DNA of 64,000 nucleotides from Yoonia maricola. GTDB taxonomy: Bacteria > Pseudomonadota > Alphaproteobacteria > Rhodobacterales > Rhodobacteraceae. This document shows positions 27,848 to 36,101 of this stretch, in pieces. The notes beneath the pieces are model-generated. The model was not told the DNA's origin. It was given only the letters and a program-made list of their open reading frames with translations, and ran no database searches. Every line of letters starts with the position of its first letter. The stretch's first letter is position 1. The stretch spans positions 1 to 64,000 of the forward strand of contig NZ_PGTY01000005.1 in the NCBI RefSeq assembly GCF_002797915.1, read 5' to 3'. A program made the translations under genes and the position numbers.

Positions 27848-29341
27848 CTATTTCGGCGGCGGGATTTTGGATACGAGACTCATCCCGATATCCATGCCTT
27901 CCATTTGGAAGTGCGGTTTCAGGTAAAATTTACCCATGTAGTAACCAGGGTTCAGTTCGTCTTCGACGACTTCAACCTTGGCGTCAGCCAGCGGTTTGCG
28001 GGCCTTTTCACGCTCATCCGCATTTTCGGGGTTCAGCGTGACATACTGGTCAATCCAGGTTTGCAGGTTCATGCGAATCTGATCCTTGTCCGCGCTCGAA
28101 CCGATCTGGTCGCGAATCATCGCTTTGAGGTAGTGGCTAAAGCGTGAAATCGCGAACATATAAGGCAAACGCGAGGACATGTTATCAGAGGCTGTCGCCT
28201 CTGGATCGACATAGGATTTCGGCTTGTAAAGCGACTGACCACCCAGGAAAACCGCCTTATCCGTGTTCTGACGGTGTACCAAACCCAGCAGGCCCACCTT
28301 TGACAGCTCGCCTTCGCGCCGGTCATCAATGCTGACTTCTGTCGGGCATTTGAGGTCTTTTTCACCTGATCCGGTATCAAAGTGATGGGTTGGCAGTTGT
28401 GCCACCTCACCCCCCGATTGAACGCCACGAATACGAACCGTCCAGCCATGTTCCTTGAACGCGCGGTTGATGTTCACGCCCATCGCATGTGCGGCATTCA
28501 TCCACGAATACTTTTCGCCGCCATGCCCATCAGTTTCTTCGGTAAAGTTGAAATCCTCGACCGTCATGGTGCTGTCGGGGCCGTAAGGTTCACGCGCCAA
28601 AACACGCGGCATCGTCAGCCCCAGGAAACGGGCGTTTTCGCTGTCTCGCAGCGAATTCCAACCCGCATAATCAGAGGCTGTGAACAGTTCTTCGATATCG
28701 GGTGGGTTGGACAGCTCATTCCATGAATCCAGCCCCAAAAGACGCGGACCCGCAGCCGAGATAAATGGCGCAAGTGCTGCCTCTGAAATCTTGGACATTG
28801 ATGTCATCAGTGCGACATCAGCCGAGGAATGATCAAAGTAGTAATCACCAATGATAGCGCCCATTGGATCACCACCTAGCGTGCCGATCTTGCGTTCATA
28901 GATCTGACGGTAAAGCGGTGAACGGTCCCATTTGGCACCTGAATATCGCTTCATCATCGCGGCCAGCTCTTTTTTGGAGCTGTTGAGCACCTCAACCTGC
29001 AACGATGCACCGGTTTCAGAGTTGTTCAACGTATAGGCCAACCCGCGCCAGGATGCCTCAAGCTGTTGAAAGTCGTCGTTATGGATGATCTCGTTGATCT
29101 GCGCACTAAGTTGTTCATCAAGACCCGCAATCATCGATTGCACAGACTCGATCACATCCTCGCCAATCAATGCCTGATCGGCCACCGCCGCTTGCACAAC
29201 GGTCGACAATGCGTTGTCGATGGATCTTTCGGCGTTTTCCGTCGTCGGATTGATTGTCTGCTTCAGGATAGCAGAAAAATCTTCTAACTCACTCAACGCG
29301 CCTTGCTGTTCGTCGGCTTGAACCTGCTTGTTATCTGCCAC
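27848..29341 (-). CDS. tssC: T6SS contractile sheath large subunit TssC
   Basis: 497 residues, TssC (ImpC/VipB), which pairs with TssB to form the contractile sheath. Landmarks are QQLEASWRGL near residue 100, the DPMGAIIGDYYFDH segment and the C-terminal FYLKPHFQMEGMDIGMSLVSKIP. Length matches the family. It starts 62 bp after tssB. The frame is intact. Confidence 0.96.
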   Translation of the reverse strand: MADNKQVQADEQQGALSELEDFSAILKQTINPTTENAERSIDNALSTVVQAAVADQALIGEDVIESVQSMIAGLDEQLSAQINEIIHNDDFQQLEASWRGLAYTLNNSETGASLQVEVLNSSKKELAAMMKRYSGAKWDRSPLYRQIYERKIGTLGGDPMGAIIGDYYFDHSSADVALMTSMSKISEAALAPFISAAGPRLLGLDSWNELSNPPDIEELFTASDYAGWNSLRDSENARFLGLTMPRVLAREPYGPDSTMTVEDFNFTEETDGHGGEKYSWMNAAHAMGVNINRAFKEHGWTVRIRGVQSGGEVAQLPTHHFDTGSGEKDLKCPTEVSIDDRREGELSKVGLLGLVHRQNTDKAVFLGGQSLYKPKSYVDPEATASDNMSSRLPYMFAISRFSHYLKAMIRDQIGSSADKDQIRMNLQTWIDQYVTLNPENADEREKARKPLADAKVEVVEDELNPGYYMGKFYLKPHFQMEGMDIGMSLVSKIPPPK

Positions 29342-29403
29342 GTCTGTTCCCCTCGAAAATCTGTGATCCGAACTTAGGACCCGTCACTATTCACCTGTTA
29401 GGC

Positions 29404-29937
29404 TTATTCAGCGGCCTTCTTGGCCTCTGCCTCTTCGCGTGCTTGCTGGGCCAATACCTTTAACCTGTCAGGGTCGTTCAGCAATTCTTTGATATGTTCC
29501 TGCGCTTTCGGCTTGGATGTCATATAAAGCAACAAATCGGCTAACTGCTTGCGTGCCTCCAGCAACTCGTTCAGCGCTGGCACTTGCTTTGCAATCTGGG
29601 CAGGTTCAAAATCTTCCATCGAGTTGAACTGCAGGTTCAGGCCCATCTTTTCGCCTTCTTCGCTGCCTTTCAGTTTGTTATCGACCATCACGGCAAGACC
29701 TGGCTTGACCTTTTCTTGCATGAACTTGTCCAAGGTGGCGTTGGTCACCTTTTCGAACGACCGTTCATCAATCGGGGCTTTCTCCACGCCGGGGGCGTTT
29801 CCGGACAGATCGCTCATCACGCCCATGACGAAAGGTAACTCTACATTTTTCTCAGAATCGATCGGATCGGTGTAAGCAATGTTTACACGCGGTGGGCGAT
29901 TTCTGCGAATATGACCTGAACCAGTATCAGATGCCAT
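29404..29937 (-). CDS. tssB: T6SS contractile sheath small subunit TssB
   Basis: 177 residues, TssB (ImpB/VipA). After the start, HIRRNRPPRVNIAYTD and ELPFVMGVMSDLSG are classic. The start at ATG 29937 is fixed by GGAG seven bases upstream; the same frame contains an earlier ATG (29958) that would place this Shine-Dalgarno inside the gene. The C-terminal helix rich in Ala, Lys and Glu contacts TssC and ClpV in known systems. Confidence 0.95.
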   Translation of the reverse strand: MASDTGSGHIRRNRPPRVNIAYTDPIDSEKNVELPFVMGVMSDLSGNAPGVEKAPIDERSFEKVTNATLDKFMQEKVKPGLAVMVDNKLKGSEEGEKMGLNLQFNSMEDFEPAQIAKQVPALNELLEARKQLADLLLYMTSKPKAQEHIKELLNDPDRLKVLAQQAREEAEAKKAAE

Positions 29938-29983
29938 TGTATAACTCCATTTTTGCACATAATAGGACGCCGAGAACCACTTG

Positions 29984-30013
29984 GTGTCAATGCATGAATC
30001 CTTGCCTTGACAC
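29984..30013. promoter_or_regulatory. Inverted repeat upstream of tssB
   Basis: GTGTCAA (29984-29990) and TTGACAC (30007-30013) form a perfect 7-bp inverted repeat with a 16-bp spacer in the 101-bp gap between tssA and tssB. On the minus strand one arm supplies a TTGACA that could be a -35 element for tssB-tssC-hcp. This suggests an internal promoter with an operator; no regulator is identified. Confidence 0.4.
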
Positions 30014-30038
30014 TTAATGCTCTATCTGTTGCACAGAG

Positions 30039-31376
30039 TCAGAGTGGTGGCACAAGCTCCTTTAAAAGCGCCTCAAAGTCTTTGCCGACAAAGCTGCGGG
30101 CGCGGGCCAGAAGTGTCGGAATCGGGGATGATTTTTCGACCGCACGAAAATAGCTTTCAACGGCCATCATTTCGGCGACAGCCTCTGCCGCAGTATTCAC
30201 GACGACGGGCGCGGGCACAACCTGGGCCTGCATGTCCGCACCATCGGCCGGTTCTGCGGGGTCGGTATCTGCGACCTGCACCTGATCTGCGAGCGCACGC
30301 AACTGACCGTGCGACAGGGCAAACCCGTTGTCTGCAATAAAATCAACCTTGGCCTGGGCCGCTGTGTTCGGCATCAGGATGTCAAACGCATCGACCAGAG
30401 TCTTGCCGATCAGCAAACGCGCCTGTGTCACCAAAAGAACCGCCGCCGACGATGGTTCATTGCGCCCGAAATATGCCTCTGTTGCCATCAGGCGCGCGCG
30501 CGCTTCGTCATGCGATGCAACTTTGGATGCGGCCTGCACTGGTGCGACCGTATTGGCTTGCGCGGGCGCACCATCAACAGGCTTTTTATCCTTTTCATCC
30601 GTTTCGGGTGCCAGCTTGGGATTGGCCTCTGCGATCACGTTAAGGACCGCGTCAATCTCTGCCTTCACCTGATCAAGCTGGGGCTTATGCGGTTTGGGGC
30701 TTGCCGCGCAGGCGGCCTCGATCCGTTCAATCGCACTGCGAAATGCCACAAGCGCGGAATGTTCCAACGCGACCTCTTCGGCCAGAGCAACCATGTCCGC
30801 CTTCATGATCTCGACGCTCAGGTCATCTTCGCCATCATGTGGCGTCGCTTCGCCGTTGCAGACCATGAAGCGGCGACGCGATGCGCCGGAATTTGCAATA
30901 TCAAGATAGCGCAGAGGCAGGATCATCGCACCGATCGCACCCAGATCGTTGATCGCATCCAACCGGTCACGGGTTCCGTCATCAAGGTTGGGGAAAGCCT
31001 GCATCGGGAAAGCGTCAATCAAATCCGCCAAGGCGTTCATGCTGGTCGCCGCATCGGCGATTTTTCCTGCCAAAACGCACCACTGCGTACGCAAAACCAG
31101 CAGGCGGATATCGCGCGTGCGCTGCAAAAGCGCATCAATCTGGCCTAGCTCTGATTTCAGGTCCACAAATTTGGGGTCAAAGATCACATCCGGATTCTTG
31201 GCACCTTCACCAAGCGCCAGCCCCAGCTTAACGTAATCATCCCCCTCTGGCAGGCGGTCAGTCGCGTCAAAGTAGTAGTCGGAATACTGGGGGTCGTCCT
31301 CTTCCCACAGGTCGATCCCACAAGGGGCGTCCTCCGAAATAGGTGTTTTGATCCAGTCCAAACTCATGTTGCTCAC
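30039..31376 (-). CDS. tssA: T6SS protein TssA
   Basis: 445 residues, TssA (ImpA family), which guides baseplate and sheath assembly. The N-terminal ImpA domain starts with LDWIKTPISEDAPCGIDL and DDPQYSDYYF. The middle is Ala/Lys-rich, and the C-terminus carries two related ~50-residue segments (EARARLMATEAYFGRNEPSSAA and AEAVAEMMAVESYFRAVEKSSP), probably an internal duplication, ending FEALLKELVPPL. Its start overlaps the fha stop by one base. Confidence 0.92.
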   Translation of the reverse strand: MSNMSLDWIKTPISEDAPCGIDLWEEDDPQYSDYYFDATDRLPEGDDYVKLGLALGEGAKNPDVIFDPKFVDLKSELGQIDALLQRTRDIRLLVLRTQWCVLAGKIADAATSMNALADLIDAFPMQAFPNLDDGTRDRLDAINDLGAIGAMILPLRYLDIANSGASRRRFMVCNGEATPHDGEDDLSVEIMKADMVALAEEVALEHSALVAFRSAIERIEAACAASPKPHKPQLDQVKAEIDAVLNVIAEANPKLAPETDEKDKKPVDGAPAQANTVAPVQAASKVASHDEARARLMATEAYFGRNEPSSAAVLLVTQARLLIGKTLVDAFDILMPNTAAQAKVDFIADNGFALSHGQLRALADQVQVADTDPAEPADGADMQAQVVPAPVVVNTAAEAVAEMMAVESYFRAVEKSSPIPTLLARARSFVGKDFEALLKELVPPL

Positions 31377-32740
31377 TATAGTTTTTGAAGCGCGTTTGCA
31401 TAATGGCGGGAAAAGGACTTAATGAAGGCATCCAGCATGCCATTTTCGCCCTCAAGCGCGCGCCGCTCCCAGCGTTTTTCAAACTCCTCCCAGGATTTGC
31501 GTGCGCCACCACCCATCAGACCACCTGAAATATCTGCCTCAATCTCTGGCGGGGAAAGACCTTCAAGCAATTCGGCAAGCGCAGGCTGCAAGGCCGCAAT
31601 CACCGCTGACTGGTGACGTCTGATATCACCAAGTGCATTTTCAAACCCATCTGGCCCCGTCTGATAGCCGTCGCGCGGCTTTAGAAACAGCGTCTCAAAC
31701 GCCTGATCGGGGTCCAACATGAACTTCATCGGGTTATTGCCCGTCGCAACCCGCATGGTCCGGTCTTCGTTGCTGACGAATAGTTTGACCGCCGCGCGGT
31801 CCTTAAGCATTTGCATGACTTCGTTCGTGGCCACACGAACGGTTGCGCCCAGCATACGGCCCAGAACCTCTGGCGGGATTTGGACGGCAGTGGGATCAGT
31901 CAGGCCTGCACCTTCCAGAAACCCGCGCATAAACAAGTCGCCACCGTCAGGTGCTATGGGTGGATGCTGTTGGGGTGCAGGATCAGCATAGGGTTGTGGC
32001 GGCGCGCCAAAGGCTGGTGCGGGTTCCGGCGCAGGTGATGCTGGCGCTATACCCGGCGCAGGGGGCACTTGGCCCTGTAGGGGCGGTGGTGCACCAAAGG
32101 CAGGCGGGGTGGACAGTTGCCCGGCGCTGGTCGCGCGGTCAGGGGTTCCAAAGACGGGGGGTGAGGTCAGCTGAGGCGCACCTGTAACCCGCGCAGATGG
32201 GCCACCGGGTGCCTGCACCACCGCATGCGGATAGGGCTGCGCCTGTTGCAGGTTGGGGGCCGATTGCAAAGAGCCGGTATCGCGGGCGGGGGTGCCGATA
32301 TCACCCCAGACATCATCAAATTCATCCATCATCGCGGCGGGCGCGGCAGGGGGAACAGCATAGGGTGCGGGGGCAACCGGTTGTTCGACCGGCGGTTGTG
32401 GGGGCGGTACGGGGGCTTCTGCCGTCTGCAAATGCGCCACAATGATGTAATGGCCAACGGTAAAACGTTCGCTATCGGCAATCACATGGCCGCCTTCGAT
32501 GCGATAGCGTTCCCCATGCAGGAACGTCCCGTTGCTGCTGACATCTGTCAAAACGTAATTGCCGTTTTCATAGCTGACGTCAAAATGATGCCCCGAGATA
32601 TGGCGCGATGGGTCAGGCAGAACCCAGTCATTGCCAGCCTTCCGCCCGACCTGCGCGCCCTCACCCGAAAGGACAAGGCTGACCGGCCCCCCGTTCTCCA
32701 GCGTCGCGTGGTTATCAATACGCAGTGTCAGCGTTATCAT
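31376..32740 (-). CDS. tagH: T6SS FHA-domain protein Fha/TagH
   Basis: 454 residues. The N-terminal FHA domain (~1-105) has the phosphothreonine-binding residues in VGRKAGNDWVL, SRHISGHHF and SSNGTFLHG. A long Pro/Ala-rich linker (~110-265) leads to the conserved T6SS FHA-protein C-terminal domain (~270-454; MRGFLEGAGL, NEVMQMLKDRAAVK, WERRALEGENGMLDAFIKSFSRHYANAL). In Agrobacterium and Pseudomonas, Fha binds threonine-phosphorylated partners and promotes assembly. With ppkA, pppA and the DDDRT motif of TssL present, the whole phosphorylation switch is encoded here. Confidence 0.93.
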   Translation of the reverse strand: MITLTLRIDNHATLENGGPVSLVLSGEGAQVGRKAGNDWVLPDPSRHISGHHFDVSYENGNYVLTDVSSNGTFLHGERYRIEGGHVIADSERFTVGHYIIVAHLQTAEAPVPPPQPPVEQPVAPAPYAVPPAAPAAMMDEFDDVWGDIGTPARDTGSLQSAPNLQQAQPYPHAVVQAPGGPSARVTGAPQLTSPPVFGTPDRATSAGQLSTPPAFGAPPPLQGQVPPAPGIAPASPAPEPAPAFGAPPQPYADPAPQQHPPIAPDGGDLFMRGFLEGAGLTDPTAVQIPPEVLGRMLGATVRVATNEVMQMLKDRAAVKLFVSNEDRTMRVATGNNPMKFMLDPDQAFETLFLKPRDGYQTGPDGFENALGDIRRHQSAVIAALQPALAELLEGLSPPEIEADISGGLMGGGARKSWEEFEKRWERRALEGENGMLDAFIKSFSRHYANALQKL

Positions 32741-32802
32741 CGCGCTTTGGGCTCTCTTTTACTCTTCAAATGCAAGTTGCGGTGGATTATGCGCCGCCTT
32801 GT

Positions 32803-33393
32803 CTACACTCTAAATAGACCAACTGCTAGGTCCAGAATACGGGCCATGGAAACAGATCGCCGCTCGAACGGGACCTGACCCAAAGCTCGCAAAACGCCTG
32901 CATTCACTGCCTTTGGTGCACGCCAGCGCGGCACCGACACCGGATCATTCGGCGCCAGCGCGCCACCGGACCAACCGACGGCCAGACCCAGATACACAAT
33001 GGCAGACCGGCGTGGCGCGAAAAGCGCTGTCTGCATGACGCGCCAGCGATTCTCGACCGTTGGATGGTCCAGCCATTGCCCCAAAAGAACGATCAGTTCG
33101 GCGTCGTCTGGCGGCACCTCGTGCAATGTGCTGCGTACTGCCTCCAGCCCCCAACTGATCGCAACGGTGGGTTCAGGGGCGAAGGCGCTATAGGTGATCG
33201 CATCCTCTGGGGTGGTTGACCCACGCAGGCGATACAGGAATTCCAGCGGGTCCTCGCCTTCAAACGGGCGGTGCTTGGTGAAAAGTGCAATCTCCGGGAT
33301 CTCGCGATAAAGATCGATAGGTTGTTCAAACCTTAAGGCACGGCGCGGGGGAACTGTATGATCCTCATCGTGACCATCGTCCATAACATTCAT
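32803..33393 (-). CDS. Conserved-looking T6SS-locus protein of unknown function
   Basis: About 196 residues with no signal peptide or membrane helix. It contains FEGEDPLEFLYRLRGSTTPEDAITYSAFAP, WLDHPTVENRWRVMQ and AVGWSGGALAPNDP, suggesting an alpha-helical cytoplasmic protein, possibly of the DUF6931 type (recall only). Start uncertain: ATG 33393 has AGAGGG about ten bases upstream; ATG 33423 is also possible. It is the first gene of the minus T6SS block, 62 bp before fha, so a T6SS regulatory or effector-adaptor role is plausible but unproven. Confidence 0.65.
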   Translation of the reverse strand: MNVMDDGHDEDHTVPPRRALRFEQPIDLYREIPEIALFTKHRPFEGEDPLEFLYRLRGSTTPEDAITYSAFAPEPTVAISWGLEAVRSTLHEVPPDDAELIVLLGQWLDHPTVENRWRVMQTALFAPRRSAIVYLGLAVGWSGGALAPNDPVSVPRWRAPKAVNAGVLRALGQVPFERRSVSMARILDLAVGLFRV

Positions 33394-33537
33394 GCCCCAA
33401 GCACCCTCTTCAACGTTGCACATGATCTTGCGTCGGGGGAACCTATCCGTCAATGCCCCATTGGCGTTCTTTTGGATGATCAGGGGGACTGTTGTATTAA
33501 TCGTCTACGATTACATTTGTTCCGTAAAATGTTGTTT

Positions 33538-33690
33538 TCAGACAGCCAAACCAAACAACTGGTGAACGAATGCAATCTTCCCTCGCACGCCTGATTGTCG
33601 TGCTTGAATGTGTCCTTTCTTGATCGCTCTGATGGTTTCTGACCCAGCCCCCTGAAATCAGGCCACGGTGGTGTTAGTAATCCGTCCACG
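33538..33690 (-). pseudogene. Possible transposase C-terminal remnant
   Basis: Read on the minus strand, this stretch encodes TTVA-stop-FQGAGSETIRAIKKGHIQARQ and on to VHQLFGLAV-stop. The last ~35 codons look like the C-terminal end of an IS6-type DDE transposase (xIKKGH...GVRG.I.FV..LFG.A), but an in-frame stop precedes them, no start or catalytic region remains, and I see no terminal inverted repeats. The whole 33,394-33,738 stretch has no intact gene and lies at the T6SS/maintenance boundary. The family call is from memory and weak. Confidence 0.3.
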
Positions 33691-33738
33691 CAAAGCTCCT
33701 CCGTTCATGTCAGAGCCCCACATCAAACAGACACTTTA

Positions 33739-34830
33739 TCACAGATCCGCCGTCCAGAACCTATAGCGCCCCTGCCCTGTGACTTCGCGGATGATGCCCT
33801 TTGCTGTCATCCAATTCAGATTGCGTTGGATCGCTGCACGGCTGGCACCTGTTTCAGCTTCGGCCATGGGCGCGCTGACCAAGGGCCAGTCACGCAGCAG
33901 GCGAATCAGTTGCGGCGGGGTGCGGCCGGACAGACCGGCGCAGGCGGCGCCGGCGCGGGTTTCCCATGCCGCGACCCGATCCAGTAACCGCACCGCGGCC
34001 CGTGTGGCGTGATCCGCCCCGGCAATCCAGCGCTGCAAGCGGTCCTGCGCCCTGCCTGCCCCTTGCAGCCCCCCTGCCCCACCCAAGGCCAGCGGCAAAA
34101 AAACATCCTGCGCAGCAATTGCATAGCGCGCCGCAACGACCGCCGCCTCCATCAGTGGCAGCGGGGCCGCCCCACCCAATCGATGCCCCGCCGACAAGCC
34201 CACCACCGGCCAAATATGAAATCCCAGCGCCGCCCGGCTGATCGGGTGCAATGCCGCGGCCTGCCCCATGACCTCTTGCCAATCCGCGATCTGATGGATC
34301 AGATGTTCATTCTCCGACTGCCGCCCCAAAAACCCCGCCAGATCGTCGCGTGGGCCAAGCCCACCCTGCAACCTTCGCGCCGCCCAACCTGCCCGCGCGA
34401 GGGCCTGCGCATCCTCCTGATCGCCCGCAAGGCGCAGGGTCAACCACAGCGCCAACCGCTCTGCCGGCACACGATCGCCCGCCAACCAGCTCAAATCAGC
34501 CGCCTCTTGGAGTGCGAGCCGGTGCTGCAACCCCGCAGGCCCCTGCCCCAGCCGGGCTGCCAACCCGCCCAGGCGCATGCCCAAATCCGCCAGCGGACGC
34601 GCCAGTGCGGCCTCGGCGGCGGCCCAGGCCGGGACATCCACAAGTGCGGTCTGATCCGCACGTGGCCCTGGCATGTCCTGCGGTGCATCCAGCACTGCGT
34701 GATCTGGGCCGGGCAAAAACCACAGATCATCCTCATCCACCGGGTCAGGATCAAACACATCCCGATCCGGCAATTGCGGGCTTTCAATTTCATTGAAAGA
34801 AATTTTGTGCGGCTTTTGCATAATGCGCAT
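33739..34830 (-). CDS. DUF1612/HTH-type plasmid-associated protein
   Basis: About 363 residues, very rich in Ala, Gly, Leu and Arg. The layout fits the DUF1612 plus C-terminal winged-helix family (RHE_PE00001 type) seen on rhizobial and roseobacter plasmids: a helical body (WAAAEAALARPLADLGMRL, ISRAALGFHIWPVVGLSAGHRL), then a C-terminal HTH (MAEAETGASRAAIQRNLNWMTAKGIIREVTGQGRYRFW). ATG 34830 or 34821 could be the start; no clear Shine-Dalgarno precedes either, and a 16-bp palindrome covers them. It is divergent from the recombinase gene. DNA-binding regulator is a reasonable guess; role unknown. Confidence 0.6.
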   Translation of the reverse strand: MRIMQKPHKISFNEIESPQLPDRDVFDPDPVDEDDLWFLPGPDHAVLDAPQDMPGPRADQTALVDVPAWAAAEAALARPLADLGMRLGGLAARLGQGPAGLQHRLALQEAADLSWLAGDRVPAERLALWLTLRLAGDQEDAQALARAGWAARRLQGGLGPRDDLAGFLGRQSENEHLIHQIADWQEVMGQAAALHPISRAALGFHIWPVVGLSAGHRLGGAAPLPLMEAAVVAARYAIAAQDVFLPLALGGAGGLQGAGRAQDRLQRWIAGADHATRAAVRLLDRVAAWETRAGAACAGLSGRTPPQLIRLLRDWPLVSAPMAEAETGASRAAIQRNLNWMTAKGIIREVTGQGRYRFWTADL

Positions 34831-34834
34831 TATG
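34819..34834. promoter_or_regulatory. Perfect 16-bp palindrome at the DUF1612-type gene start
   Basis: CATAATGCGCATTATG is fully self-complementary and covers both candidate start codons of the minus-strand HTH protein. It is a likely operator, perhaps for autorepression by the HTH protein itself. Confidence 0.5.
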
Positions 34835-34882
34835 TAGATATTTTGCACAGTACCCAAGAGATTTGTGAAATATAACAACTAC

Positions 34883-34907
34883 ACATGATAAGTTACAGTT
34901 ATCATGT
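34883..34907. promoter_or_regulatory. 9-bp inverted repeat in the divergent promoter region
   Basis: ACATGATAA (34883-34891) and TTATCATGT (34899-34907) are separated by 7 bp, in the AT-rich gap between the HTH gene and the tyrosine recombinase. It is an operator candidate; it could also be part of a recombination site for the adjacent recombinase, whose core sites also consist of inverted arms around 6-8 bp. Confidence 0.5.
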
Positions 34908-34946
34908 CTCTTGATTTGCAGGCCATTTGCAGGCAAAAATCATGCT

Positions 34947-36002
34947 ATGTCCGCACCGTTAACGCCCTATCAACCAAACGTCCCTACCCTTTCGGAAGCA
35001 AACCAAACCGCGCTGACCGATCTTTACGTTCGCGGAACACCGCCCAACACGCTGCGCGCGTATGAACGGGATTTGATTTATATCACGGCGTGGATTGATG
35101 CGGCCTTCCAGACGACGCTGACATGGCCGGAACGCGAAAATATCGCGTTGCGCTTCATTCTTGATCACAGCCGGGACTTACGTGGGGCTGACACCTTGGA
35201 CCCTGCCAGAAAGGCCGCAGAAAACCTGATCTCGCTTGGCCTGCGCAAGTCCCTCGCCTGCCCGGCCCCGTCCACATTGGACCGGCGTATCGCCTCCTGG
35301 CGCGCCTTCCACCGTATGAAGAACCTCGCATCACCCTTTGATGCTCCGCTGCTGCGCCAAACCCGCGCCAAGGCACGCCGCGCCGCGGCCAGACCCAAGG
35401 CGACCAAATCTGCCAACCCGATCACCCGCGAGGTACTCGAGGCCGTGCTGGGCACCTGTGATCACTCTCTGCGCGGCATCCGGGACCGGGCCGTTCTGAT
35501 GCTGGGCTGGGCGTCTGGTGGGCGGCGGCGGTCTGAAATCGCGGGGCTGATGCGGGCCGATGTGGACCTGAAGGACTATGACAGCGACGGGCTGATCTGG
35601 CTCAATCTGGTCGCAACCAAGACGACCGAGACCGGCAAGACGCCTAAACTGATCCTCAAAGGCCGCGCCGCAAAGGCGTTGGCGGTCTGGATCGAGATCG
35701 CGGGCATCGAAGATGGCCCCCTCTTCCGGCCCATCACCCAGAACGATGACCCGCTTGAGCGCAAACTCTCCTCTGATGGCATCTATCAAATCGTGCAAAA
35801 ACGGGTCACGCAGGCGGGTTTCCCCAAAGGCTTTGCCACACCGCACGGGCTGCGCTCCGGCTTCCTGACACAAGCGGCCCTTGACGGCGCGCCGATCCAA
35901 GCGGCCATGCGCCTGTCCCTGCACCGCAGCCTCGCGCAGGCCCAGAAATACTATGATGATGTGGACATCACCGAGAATCCGGCGGCAGATTTGCTGGGTT
36001 GA
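34947..36002 (+). CDS. Tyrosine recombinase / XerCD-like integrase
   Basis: About 351 residues from ATG 34947 (the frame is open to a TTG at 34911). The N-terminal SAM-like DNA-binding region (TLRAYERDLIYITAWID) is followed by the catalytic domain with all key residues: Arg in GGRRRSEIAGL, Lys in the TKTTETGK hairpin, HGLR, His in SLHRSLAQ and the Tyr nucleophile in AQKYYDD. It lies beside the par/replication genes, where such enzymes usually resolve plasmid multimers. Integration of a mobile unit is the alternative; no attachment-site duplication is visible. Confidence 0.88.
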   Translation: MSAPLTPYQPNVPTLSEANQTALTDLYVRGTPPNTLRAYERDLIYITAWIDAAFQTTLTWPERENIALRFILDHSRDLRGADTLDPARKAAENLISLGLRKSLACPAPSTLDRRIASWRAFHRMKNLASPFDAPLLRQTRAKARRAAARPKATKSANPITREVLEAVLGTCDHSLRGIRDRAVLMLGWASGGRRRSEIAGLMRADVDLKDYDSDGLIWLNLVATKTTETGKTPKLILKGRAAKALAVWIEIAGIEDGPLFRPITQNDDPLERKLSSDGIYQIVQKRVTQAGFPKGFATPHGLRSGFLTQAALDGAPIQAAMRLSLHRSLAQAQKYYDDVDITENPAADLLG

Positions 36003-36030
36003 AAAGCACAGTCGCAACCCGCCAAATGCA

Positions 36031-36091
36031 AGAGGGGTTACCCATGGGTAACCCCTCTGTGCGTTGTAGGTGAGGTTACCCATGGGTAACC
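36031..36091. promoter_or_regulatory. parS: Two palindromic parS-like centromere candidates
   Basis: A perfect 28-bp palindrome (36031-36058) and a perfect 18-bp palindrome (36074-36091) share the core GTTACCCATGGGTAAC; their centres are 38 bp apart. They lie between the recombinase stop and the end of parB, the only such repeats seen in the maintenance module. Sequence, symmetry and position fit ParB-binding sites. The first could also fold into a terminator-like hairpin for the converging genes. Confidence 0.7.
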
Positions 36092-36101
36092 CCCCTGCTC
36101 T

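Noticed and set aside
2062..33393. Phage tail, R-type pyocin or extracellular contractile system
   Set aside because: TssK, TssL, TssM, ClpV and Fha are T6SS-specific, and no phage tape-measure or lysis genes are present.
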